Below, piece after piece: positions 1-7,776 of a stretch of DNA of 13,809 bases. Source of the stretch: Thoreauomyces humboldtii (taxonomy: Eukaryota; Chytridiomycota; Chytridiomycetes; Spizellomycetales; Powellomycetaceae); the NCBI GenBank assembly GCA_027596035.1, contig JADGJA010000618.1, positions 1 through 13,809 on the forward strand, in the 5' to 3' direction. Numbering within the stretch: the stretch's first letter is position 1; each line of letters begins with the position of its first letter. The notes beneath the pieces were generated by a model that did not search any database, had not been told where the DNA came from, and saw only the letters and a list, made by a program, of their open reading frames with translations. The translations under genes were made by a program, and so were the position numbers.

Positions 1-117
1 ACCTCGATGGCGGATAGAGATGGTGAACGAGTGAGGGCCGTATCCAGTGGAGGTGGGAGCTTTGATGCACGGCGCGTTGACATAGTGGTTGCTGGCCGAG
101 CAGCCGACGGCTACCAT
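1..117 (-). CDS. possible 5' end of an unrecognised gene, cut by the window edge
   Basis: Read on the minus strand, an ATG at 117-115 opens a frame that stays open for 39 codons to the window edge. Most of its codons end in C or G, which is the bias of the convincing genes here. A pyrimidine-rich leader typical of fungal 5' untranslated regions lies just upstream (about 118-150). I recognise no family; the visible residues include two Cys and a Thr/Ser-rich stretch. If real, it is transcribed away from COG3, with about 420 bp between the two starts. It could also be a chance open frame, since 39 codons is short. Confidence 0.3.
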   Translation of the reverse strand, partial: MVAVGCSASNHYVNAPCIKAPTSTGYGPHSFTISIRHRG

Positions 118-536
118 TGAGGAAAAAGAACAAGGAAGAAAGAGGCGGAAACGATAGGGGCCCTTCGAAGACGGTGAGTGGGGTCGCCATCCTTCGGGGG
201 TGGTGCGTGGGAGATGGGGTGGTGGTGGGTGGTGGTCACGGGACGGACGAACCGACAACGATGCTAGTACCGTACCCTAAGACGATGCTACCGGTTTACA
301 TGACCGCAATGAGACACTTTGGACATCTCGTGATGCCATCCCCTGCAGAGATCACATAGTCACTTCGCGTTGTTCACACTACCCACTCAACGCTTTGATC
401 AGTGAAAGGTCACGAGATACCGTACCGGCACCGGTAGGTTATATCGCTGTTTTCTACGAGTTGCGAAAGCCTGCGACCGCACCTTTGGTTCACATTGCTG
501 AACACACCCTTTTCTTAGGGGAGGATCAGGGCCAGG
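118..536. other. intergenic region upstream of COG3
   Basis: No convincing gene is seen here; the short open frames lack family resemblance and consistent codon bias. Positions 196-242 hold several runs of three to five G on the plus strand, a marginal G-quadruplex candidate because some loops exceed seven bases. An imperfect direct repeat (acgatgcta) occurs near 259 and 282. A TAG at 516-518 preceded by a pyrimidine run could be a splice acceptor for an untranslated first exon of COG3, but this is not required, because an ATG follows at 537. Confidence 0.5.
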
Positions 537-3500
537 ATGCATGCTTCTTCTCCTGTTCGTCCACGACCCGCGAGAGTGGAGGACTGGGATTCCCGATTCC
601 CTCTCACAGAGATCCAAAGAAAAGCGGTTGCGCTGCTCCAGGAGGCGTGTCTAGAGTCGCCTTACCCTGCGGAGGTACGCCCCCGCGGCAGCCGTCGAGG
701 AGGGATGCAAAAGTGTACCATTTCTGACCGCAATAGAAACTTTACGGTGCTGGCCATAGCTGGTGGAAAGTGACGACGAGGAGGAGAACATCAGACCAGC
801 GCCTGCAGCTAACGATGTCGAGACCCCCGGCGCCACATCGCTGGGGAACCCGCAGCCCATCGAAACCACTCAGCAGTTTTTCAACTGGTTCGAAACTGTA
901 GAAGAAGAAATGGAGAGGGGACAGGAGGCCGGCTATAGGTGTGTCGCTGCCTGCAACGGGGGAGGGGCTGCCGACAAGATCTGCCCGCTGAAGCGCTTCG
1001 CCTGGGCACATTCAGATCATATCTCGCCACGGTCCACGCGTACCAGGAAGCTTGCGACGAGGTTCTTTTCAAGGTCAACTCGACCTCGGACCTTCTTGAC
1101 GGCTTGCGTGAGAACTACGATTCTGTCGAACAACGAACGAAAGCCCTCCAGAATGCATGCGAAAAGCTACTGGCTGAGCAGACACAACTCGCTGAGATGG
1201 CTGATAACCTGGGGTCGCGGTTGGCCTACTTCAATGAGATCGAACCTATTGCCAAGTTCTTTGCGGCACCCGGCGAGGAAGTGTGCTTGGATGACCGATT
1301 CGTCCCGATGTTACTGCGTTTGGACGAGTGCATCGCATTTGTGCAATCACATGTGAGTGGAAGAAACGATTGATATCGGTCGAACTTGCGTGTCTCTTGC
1401 TGAACAATGGAGCAATATCGCAGATGCAATATAGGGACGCGGAGCTATACCTAATGCGATTTCGACAATGCATGACTCGAGGGCTTACGTTGATCAAGAT
1501 GCACTTCGTTCACATCATGCGCGCAACGCTTGCCGACATCAAAGAGAAGATTGCAAACCGGGTATGGTCAGAACCCGAGTCACCTCGATCCGAACGGCAT
1601 TACTTACGCACTCGCTTGTAATACAGGGCGCGAAGGATCTTCTTACCCCAAACTTGCAGTTGTCTTTGTTCTATGTTAAGTTTCGGTCATTGTCCCCTGG
1701 TCTGAGGTTTTTGCTGGCGCAGCTTGAAGCGCGCTGCGAGAACCACCCAGAGTGAGTTCCGCTATGAGTTTATTAGGCGGCACATGGAGTAATCTGACCT
1801 AATTCCAGATACTATGCCCTTCTCGGAGACTGTCTCGCCACCTATTTCTCGGTACGGCAGTTGTTGCTGGACCCTTACATCGCAGCGCACATCCAGGGCC
1901 TTCTCGAGTCAAATGACCTTCTTGCAATGGTGAGAACGCGCGAGTTGCGGTGCTTGCTGAGAATGCTTTTCAGAAGCTCATCATCCTGCAGTCTCGAAGC
2001 GGATGTGCATACGTTTTACGGCTATGCGCTGATGAGATGACATTATTCCATCAATACTTTCACCTGGGCGATGAAGAACTGACGTAAGTGCTTCATACAT
2101 ATTAGCATCTTATCTGAGAGAAGCGAGAGGACTCTTATCGCCATCTTTATCAGCGGTTACCTGGACTCTCTTTCCAGTCATTTGTACGAGACACTGCGGC
2201 CGATGATTCTTCGAGAATCTCGCATCGATACCCTTTCCGAGCTATGCCAAACCCTCCATATATATTTGAACTCGCCCGACATAGCCTACCTCCCTCAAGT
2301 CGACACAGAACAGGGTAACACCTGGTCCGAGAACGAGGACGAGGACGAAAAGCCAAAACCCATCGAGGCAGTCGTGGGGCAGATCTTACAGGATGCTCAG
2401 CAACGGCTCGTGTTCCGGAGCATGACTTACGTTCGGGAAGAGATCGAGGGGTTCACGCCGCGTGAGGAGGAGCTTTCCATCCTTGCGAGGGGAAGAGGAC
2501 TACCACAACCGACGGCTATCCAGTCGTCCTATAGTGTGGCGCCTGTCCTGGCTAACGCCGACCCGGCACAGCCCGCAGTCCTCGAGATCACAGATCAATC
2601 GGATGAAGACGACGAGCTCGTCAGTGACCCAGGCGAAGAAGGTGCGGAGGCCGGAGATTCTGCCGTTGTGCGTAGCCCGGACACATATGCAGAACCCTCG
2701 GCCAGCGCGATCGGGAAACTCGTTTTCGGAGGTGGAGAGTGGTATCCGACCATGCATCGCACTCTGTACATTCTTGGCAAGCTCTATCAATCCGTGCCGA
2801 ACGCCACCTTCGAGGAGCTTGCTCAGGAAGCCGTCGACTGCTGTCGCAAGTCGCTCGTGCGCGCCGCGACCACCATCTCGAGCAAGCAGACGAAATTCGA
2901 CGGCCAGTTTTTTCTTATCAAGAACCTGCTCATGCTGAGAGAGCACATCACGCCGTACACTCTCAGCTTTGTCCGCAAGGAGGACGTGCTGGACTTTACG
3001 AAGTTGAGAGACACTGTTTCCTCCATTCTGCAGACACGTTGGGGAATCGAATCGCTGTCTACCTTGGCGGGTGGTCTTATCTCAGCTGGTGCCCCCGTGG
3101 TCGTTGAGAGCTATGCGGACGCCAAGCTGGTAAGGAGAGGCCCTGGCCGATTTCTTTGCTTTCCACTTGCTGACAGAATGATTTTTTTTCCGATAGTCGG
3201 TGGATGCAGACCTAAAGCACGTCTGCGAAGAGTTTATTCTTGAGACCGCCCGTATGTGCGTCGAACCCATTGCTGAATTTATGCTTAAGGTTAGCTTCTC
3301 GATCCGTGCGCGTGGCAATCCATGCAGCGATTGTTTACTTTGAAGGGTTTGAAACAGGTTTCAGAGCTTCGCAGCAAGGTCGGAAAGCATCAGCAACCTC
3401 TCATCCAACAAAAGTTCGGCACTCTTGGTTTGTGTTTGTATTTGTGCACAAATCCTGGCTTTGCTCTTATCTTACAATTGCTGTCCACAGAGGAAGTTAC

Positions 3501-3917
3501 AAAGGTTTATACTAGTTTCCGCAAGTCGCTGACTACGAGCATTGGCGCCGCGGTTGCAAAGATGGCCGACTACCTCGGGGATAGAAAAACAGAGACGGTG
3601 CTCATCCGGGTCGTGAAGGTAACGACTTAGGTCACTCCCCAAAGCACGACACCATTGCAACCTCACACTTTTCTTTGGACCAACTTTTGTAGAGCAACGT
3701 GGTGGACACATACCAAGCTTTCCACGATACGATGGCGTCAGAGTACGACTACTCGGTCATGAAGACGATTGGATCCGTCAAGGACGTCGCGCTGGCCGTT
3801 GACTCTATCTGTCGCTCCCGTCGGGCATCTATGAAGCTTCCGATACCGCAGGATGTGCTGGAGATGAAGCCGATGGCGGACTTGGAGGCTGAAAGCGATG
3901 TCAGTGAGCCGCTTTAG
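537..3917 (+). CDS. COG3: conserved oligomeric Golgi complex subunit 3 (COG3/Sec34 homologue), 12 exons
   Basis: COG3 is a subunit of the COG tether that captures retrograde vesicles at the Golgi. Exons: 537-674, 760-938, 1016-1352, 1424-1561, 1627-1751, 1809-1929, 1974-2083, 2154-3129, 3197-3289, 3358-3427, 3491-3618 and 3693-3917, giving 880 codons (879 residues; human COG3 is about 830). The Sec34 signature is clear: FNEIEPIAKFF near residues 178-188 and LDECIAFVQSH at 208-218, followed by YLMRFRQCMTR and IKMHFV. Further on are a QILQDAQQRL segment near 459 and WYPTMHRTLYIL near 579. An acidic low-complexity insert lies at about 530-552. Start 537 is the first in-frame ATG after an in-frame stop at 516-518, and the EDW..RFPLTE segment just after it fits the family's N terminus. 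All introns are GT-AG. The acceptor of exon 10 is ambiguous: 3328 would add ten residues in frame. The gene converges on the HDAC gene with 133 bp between stops. Family assignment is very secure; individual splice sites are less so. Confidence 0.95.
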
Positions 3918-4050
3918 GGTCTCGGCAACGTTGAGAGGAGGTGGAGCAGTTGGTCTCCTATGGTCGTTAGCAGCCTTCCTCATTTTCGATTTGCCTGGGA
4001 TCATATTTTGGACAAAACAACTCTGTACTGAGGGTGAAGGGCTCTGGTCG

Positions 4051-5852
4051 CTACGAACCTTCGCTAAGCAACAGCCTCACCGCCTTTATGGCAGTTTTCA
4101 AAACCTCCTCGATAAAACCGTCCTTCTCGTTGTCGTCCGACCGCATCCCGCCTCCGCCGGCCCTTCTCGCATACTCGGTCCAAAGCGCGTGCTCGGGAAC
4201 ATCGTCCTCGACGTCCGAGACCTTGACGCGACCCGGATGCGCGACCTCGATGGCTGCGGCCGTGGCCGCCGCCCAGCACCTCGCCGTGGTTGGATTGTCG
4301 TAACCACCACCCCCGACGAGCATCATCGGACGACCCTTGACGACCTGACCGAGGACCTCGACGCACTTCGCCACGACCCCGCAGCCGAGGTTCCAGCCCT
4401 CGCCCTTGCCCAAGTTCCCGTCCACTCCGTCCGCTCCGCACTGAAGGACCACGCAGTCTGGATCCCACGCTTCCACGATCCCTTCGGTCACGGCGCGAAA
4501 GAGACGGATGAACGAGGGACTGCGAAGGTTGCGTCGGAGCGGGACGTTGAGGGCGTGGGAGGCCCCCTTTCCGCGTCCCGGAGACACCACGCCGCCTGTG
4601 CCTGGGTAGAAACCGACCGAAGGGTCGTGGAGGTGGAAAGAGCAGGTGTAAACGCGGGGAGAGAAGAGGAACGCGGATTCGACACCTTGTCGTTGTGACG
4701 AGTTAGCAGGGTTGGCTTTACCTATCGCGTTCGGTCTCAGCGCTCTTCTCCTGTGACCTGCTTACCGTCCCCATGATGAACGTCCATGTCTAGATACAAG
4801 ATGCGCTTGAAACGCTCTTGCAACGCAATGACTCCGATCACGATGTCGCTTACGTAGCAGAAGCCCGCTGCTCGATCACTACAGCGAAAAAAAAAACACT
4901 TGGTATAAAAGCGAAAGGATCACTTGTGACAGTATCCATGGCATAGAGGTAGACTCACCGACTTGCATGATGTCTGGGAGAAGAGGGCATGTGAGACGGT
5001 ATGCACTCATGCGAGAGGCGAGGGGTTACATGATCGCCCACCGTCCCCCATCCCAATTTATGGCCACGTCTACGTCTCTGCTGACAAGAGCCTGAGCCGC
5101 TGCGAGCGTACCACCGGCCACCTGCGAGCAGTAACTCGAGATCCCTTCGAAAACGGGACAGTCACTACCGAAAGGCCACGAGATGATCAGAAGCTAGAGA
5201 GAGAAGTCAATCAAAGTTCGGGTCCGACTTCATACTGTTGAAGCCCGTACCGCTCGAGGTCGTCTTCCTCGAGCGATTCTCTTTCCTCAGCGGAGAGGTC
5301 GTCGAGGCCCAGGATGAACTCTTTTCTCGTATGATATTTCAACACCGTGGAGAAAGGTGAGCGCGGGCTCTCTTCCGCAAGTGGCTCGATGCCCGGACCA
5401 TGTGCACTGTCCAGGTGCTTCGTCCTCACCGGCATACGCTTCCGAGTGGGCGGTCATCAGTTCGTTCTTTCCCGTGCGTATCGGCGATATGATCCTGTAA
5501 AGACCTGGCTCAGACTCCTTCATCATCATCATCATCGAGATGCCCCCCATCCAGTGATGTTACTTCATGTGCTGGGGAAGACCGTAAGCGGTGACGAGGG
5601 AATGCACGAACGTGGCCTGAAGGGTCGGACGGAGAGTCAGCCTGTGTAAGTGAACGAATCACGCGGAGAGAGGCAACGTACCCGCATGAGGTTGCTTGGG
5701 AGCCTGTCTGCCACCCTTCGCAGAGCCTCGCTGAAGACGTACCCCACGCGAGCGACGAAGGGAGGTTCCTTTGTGTCTGCCGTGAACTTGACCCGCTTTG
5801 TTGGTCGTTGTGGCGCCTTGGTCTCCTCTCCGACCTCATCCTCGTCCTTCAT
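4051..5852 (-). CDS. HOS1: class I histone deacetylase, HDAC8/Hos1-like, 8 exons
   Basis: A zinc-dependent lysine deacetylase, expected to act on histone tails or other acetylated proteins. Exons in transcript order: 5852-5682, 5616-5564, 5494-5430, 5320-5236, 5164-5042, 4973-4959, 4878-4766 and 4685-4051, giving 420 codons (419 residues; human HDAC8 is 377). Catalytic features are complete: the His pair in GGRHHAS (167-168), zinc ligands D203 and H205 in [10 protein letters not shown], the third zinc Asp in QCGAD (294) and the catalytic Tyr in GGGGY (337). RVGYVFS near the N terminus and FYPGTGG are further family motifs. A Lys/Arg-containing N-terminal extension of about 35 residues precedes RVGY. 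The start is the ATG at 5852-5850; an upstream ATG at 6005 is in frame but adds sequence unlike the family. Exon 6 is only 15 nt and encodes the catalytic histidines. The class is certain; assignment to the Hos1 branch rather than Rpd3 or Hos2 is inferred from the divergent N-terminal third. Confidence 0.93.
4959..4973 (-). other. 15-nt coding microexon of the HDAC gene carrying the catalytic His-His pair
   Basis: On the minus strand CTCCCAG precedes position 4973 and GTGAGT follows position 4959, so both splice sites fit consensus. The microexon supplies the last base of one Arg codon, the codons for His-His-Ala-Ser, and two bases of the next Arg codon. With it included, [16 protein letters not shown] aligns without gaps to the class I pattern HHAKKSEASGFCYVND. 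The flanking introns are 68 nt (4974-5041) and 80 nt (4879-4958). Confidence 0.88.
5521..5535 (+). repeat. (CAT)5 trinucleotide run inside an HDAC intron
   Basis: Five tandem CAT units lie within the 69-nt second intron of the HDAC gene (5495-5563). They read as GATGAT on the transcribed strand. The run is non-coding if the splice model is right. Confidence 0.8.
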
Positions 5853-6373
5853 CTGGGGGGACGTTCGACGGCTGCCCTGTAACAGCGGATCATCTCCGTG
5901 AAGCGAGGAGCCCTGCGGCCAAAGCCCAGCGGGAGGAGCAAACACGACGCACACGAAGCGTTGTGTGTCCGGACCCGTCGGACCAAAAAGTCCCCAATGG
6001 CGCATCTCTGCGATTGTGAATCGTCAACCCTGCGCGTTGCTCGCCCGCGGTGGACGTCCGTCCGTCGCTGCCTTGCGGATACTTACGTGGAGTGGTGTAC
6101 TTCAAGCGTCAATCAGAAATGAAAACAGGAAAAAGTTGCGGAAACGTCGCGAGCTTTCAGACCGCGAAAGCAGATAGTCGTTCCGGCTTCGTAGCTGCTC
6201 CCTGCAGGCAAGCAAAAGCTGATCAATGATGGAAACCAACAAGCAAAAGATTGTACAAACAATATTAACGATTTCGTTGGTTGGTCTGAGAAGCAAAACA
6301 TAAAGGGGTCAGTTGACCTTCACTCCCCAGAATGCCCAAGCCCCGCGATGGACCATAACTTGTTAATTTTCAG
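5853..6373. other. region upstream of the HDAC gene, no supported gene
   Basis: This stretch presumably contains the HDAC promoter and 5' untranslated region on the minus strand. Short open frames exist on both strands, but none has family resemblance or consistent third-position bias. The part from about 6110 to 6380 is clearly more A/T-rich than its surroundings. Confidence 0.5.
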
Positions 6374-6565
6374 ATTTACGCCCTCGACCCCACAGCGAAA
6401 GTCGATCCCACGACCTTGCGGAAGTGGAACACGCGCTTTGCCAGATCAGCCACACGACTTGCGCTAAGGGATGAAGAGAACGTTGGTCTTGAGGCATGCG
6501 CACATTGCGCAGCCAGGGGTGTGTCTTGTGAGATTCGAGAGGGAGCGAGCGCGTCTCCCTTCTAA
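6374..6565 (+). pseudogene. exon-like fragment with a CX2CX6C motif
   Basis: From 6374 a 62-codon frame runs to a double stop (TAATAG, 6560-6565). It begins directly after ttgttaattttcag, which looks like a splice acceptor, and has no start codon because an in-frame stop lies at 6356-6358. Its C-terminal part contains [15 protein letters not shown], a CX2CX6C arrangement like the first half of a fungal Zn(II)2Cys6 cluster; the second half is missing. It could be the last exon of an unrecognised gene whose upstream exon I cannot find, or a relic. The histone H2B fragment begins just downstream. Confidence 0.35.
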
Positions 6566-6570
6566 TAGGA

Positions 6571-6777
6571 ATGAGTCACACTGAGTCACCGGTCCCTCCC
6601 CTCGATCCTTCTCGTGCATCTTTAAGCGTCATCGCCGGTGAGGCTTCCAAGCTCGCCAGCTGCAACAAGCGTTCCACCATCCCGTCTCGCGAGATCCAGA
6701 CTGCCGTTCGTCTCATCCTTCCCGGAGAGCTTGCCAAGCACGCCGTGTCCGAGGAGATCTTGCATACTATTTTATAA
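6571..6777 (+). pseudogene. truncated histone H2B fragment fused to unrelated ends
   Basis: A 68-residue frame whose residues about 20-61 (nt 6628-6753) match the C-terminal half of histone H2[21 protein letters not shown], then [21 protein letters not shown]. The N-terminal tail, the first fold helices and the final helix are absent; after HAVSE the frame ends in seven unrelated residues. Compared with the family consensus, a Tyr before NK is Cys and a Thr in the STITSRE loop is Pro. The lysine normally ubiquitinated in the C-terminal helix is lost. The copied part keeps the C-ending codon bias of highly expressed fungal genes, so the copy may be fairly recent. Eight A residues follow at 6776-6783. 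It is unlikely to work as a nucleosomal histone; a pseudogene fragment is the best call, though expression as a short peptide is not excluded. Confidence 0.8.
6572..6588 (+). promoter_or_regulatory. two TGAGTCA (bZIP/Gcn4/AP-1-type) sites 10 bp apart
   Basis: Perfect TGAGTCA heptamers occur at 6572-6578 and 6582-6588, one helical turn apart. This is the known core recognised by Gcn4 and AP-1 family bZIP factors. They overlap the first codons of the H2B-like frame. Whether they act on anything is unknown; the nearest intact gene starts are HDAC (730 bp away, on the minus strand) and the membrane protein at 7777. Confidence 0.4.
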
Positions 6778-6859
6778 AAAAAAGGAATCACGTTTCCAAG
6801 AAAAACCTGGTCATTGAATGGCAACCGAGCGCCTCGCAGATGTCGCATGCGCGGTGGGC

Positions 6860-6889
6860 AAGGCGAGGAAGGCGAGGAAGGGGAGGAGA
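6860..6889 (+). repeat. short GA-rich tandem repeat (about 9-bp unit, three copies)
   Basis: Three adjacent variants of aaggcgagg / aaggggagg lie just before the (CA)n tract. They are simple-sequence DNA, with no gene evidence for this part. Confidence 0.55.
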
Positions 6890-6912
6890 CCATGGAGATC
6901 GATGGTCACGCA

Positions 6913-6951
6913 GCACACACACACGCACACACACACGCACACACACACACA
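6913..6951 (+). repeat. (CA)n microsatellite with 12-bp higher-order unit
   Basis: An almost pure CA tract is interrupted by G at 6913, 6925 and 6937, that is, every 12 bases, so it is also three copies of gcacacacacac. In one frame it would encode alternating His-Thr, but the surrounding frame is not established as coding. Confidence 0.9.
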
Positions 6952-7776
6952 AGTATTCACAATGGCAAAGGGGAAAGCCGCGCAAGAGGATCGAGAGCTT
7001 TTGCTCCACGGCTCTACTTGCTCGACTGGTACTTGGTCACGGCCCTGCAGAGCAAAGGACAGATATACTCATCTGACAGTATCGCGTGTGCAGTTCCCTC
7101 GCCAGACGGTGCAACTCACTGTGTGCGAATTAGCCCTGAACGTTGCGGGAGCTCTGCATCCGACACAGAGCCTGCCGTGGACGTTGCTCGACTCTGCTAT
7201 CTGTACCGGTGCAAAACATGCACGCACGTCGAATGCTCTCAACAGAGTCCGACGTGTCCGACATGCAAGCGGGGCGAACGCCGGGGCGTGTACCGCCGGA
7301 CCCGTACCGGGCATCGGTCTTTTTGCTCCAATCAGGATGGTTGGGGTTGGGGGCCCCACCCACTCTGGCGGCTGGCCCAAAGCAGTCGAAATGTGCCGTT
7401 TTTTATCAGAACACCAAAACCTGCAGGATTTCACCTTCACCGGGTACAGTACCGGCGAACAACGAGCCGTACCGCCGCCCCTCTTTCCCTCTGCAGGGCT
7501 TTGGGGGTTTTCCATCCTCTGTCGGCATCTTTTCGGCGCAGGGCTTGCCGCAATGCGAAAAGGAAACGAAGACGCCCGCCTCGCTGCGTTGGAGGTGTTC
7601 CTCAAGGATCCCGCAGAGTTTCACTTCGGCGAGCTCTGACTGCATAGAACTACAGTACAGAGGAGAAGCATCTCATCCTCTCCTCACGACGCTGCTCGTC
7701 CGTCCTTAGTCCGAATTTTAGAATATAGAGCCGGTCCCGTTTCACCGCTTGCGATACCCGACCTCACCTCGCCAAC

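Larger units (their letters stand above)
6778..7776. other. unresolved region with coding-like patches, upstream of the 7777 gene
   Basis: Several long open frames overlap here on both strands, which a GC-rich sequence produces easily, and none is clearly a gene. Two plus-strand patches of the frame starting at 6818 read most like protein. One is about 7364-7470 (AVEMCRFLSEHQNLQDFTFT). The other is 7551-7639 (MRKGNEDARLAALEVFLKDP, ending at TGA 7637-7639). A second frame carries a cysteine cluster near 7209-7266 (CKTCTHVECSQQSPTCPTC). Possible splice acceptors occur near 7497 and 7542, but I could not join the patches with consistent phase. The last part must hold the promoter and leader of the 7777 gene. 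Confidence 0.3.

Noticed and set aside
196..242. G-quadruplex on the plus strand
   Set aside because: Four G runs exist, but the loops reach eight to ten bases, so it is only marginal and no function can be argued.
3898..4698. 266-codon open frame on the plus strand
   Set aside because: It lies antisense to the last HDAC exon, which carries unmistakable HDAC motifs. C/G-rich third positions create such antisense frames.
5853..6005. N-terminal extension of the HDAC to an upstream in-frame ATG at 6005
   Set aside because: The extra 51 residues do not resemble HDAC N termini, and the ATG at 5852 already gives a full catalytic domain with a plausible leader.
6102..6301. Minus-strand frames upstream of the HDAC gene with hydrophobic residues
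   Set aside because: Short, overlapping in two frames and in A/T-rich DNA; no motif or codon bias.
6814..7647. Two overlapping plus-strand frames of 277 and 273 codons treated as a gene
   Set aside because: Both run through the (CA)n tract, overlap each other in different frames and have no family match. They are kept only as an unresolved region with coding-like patches.
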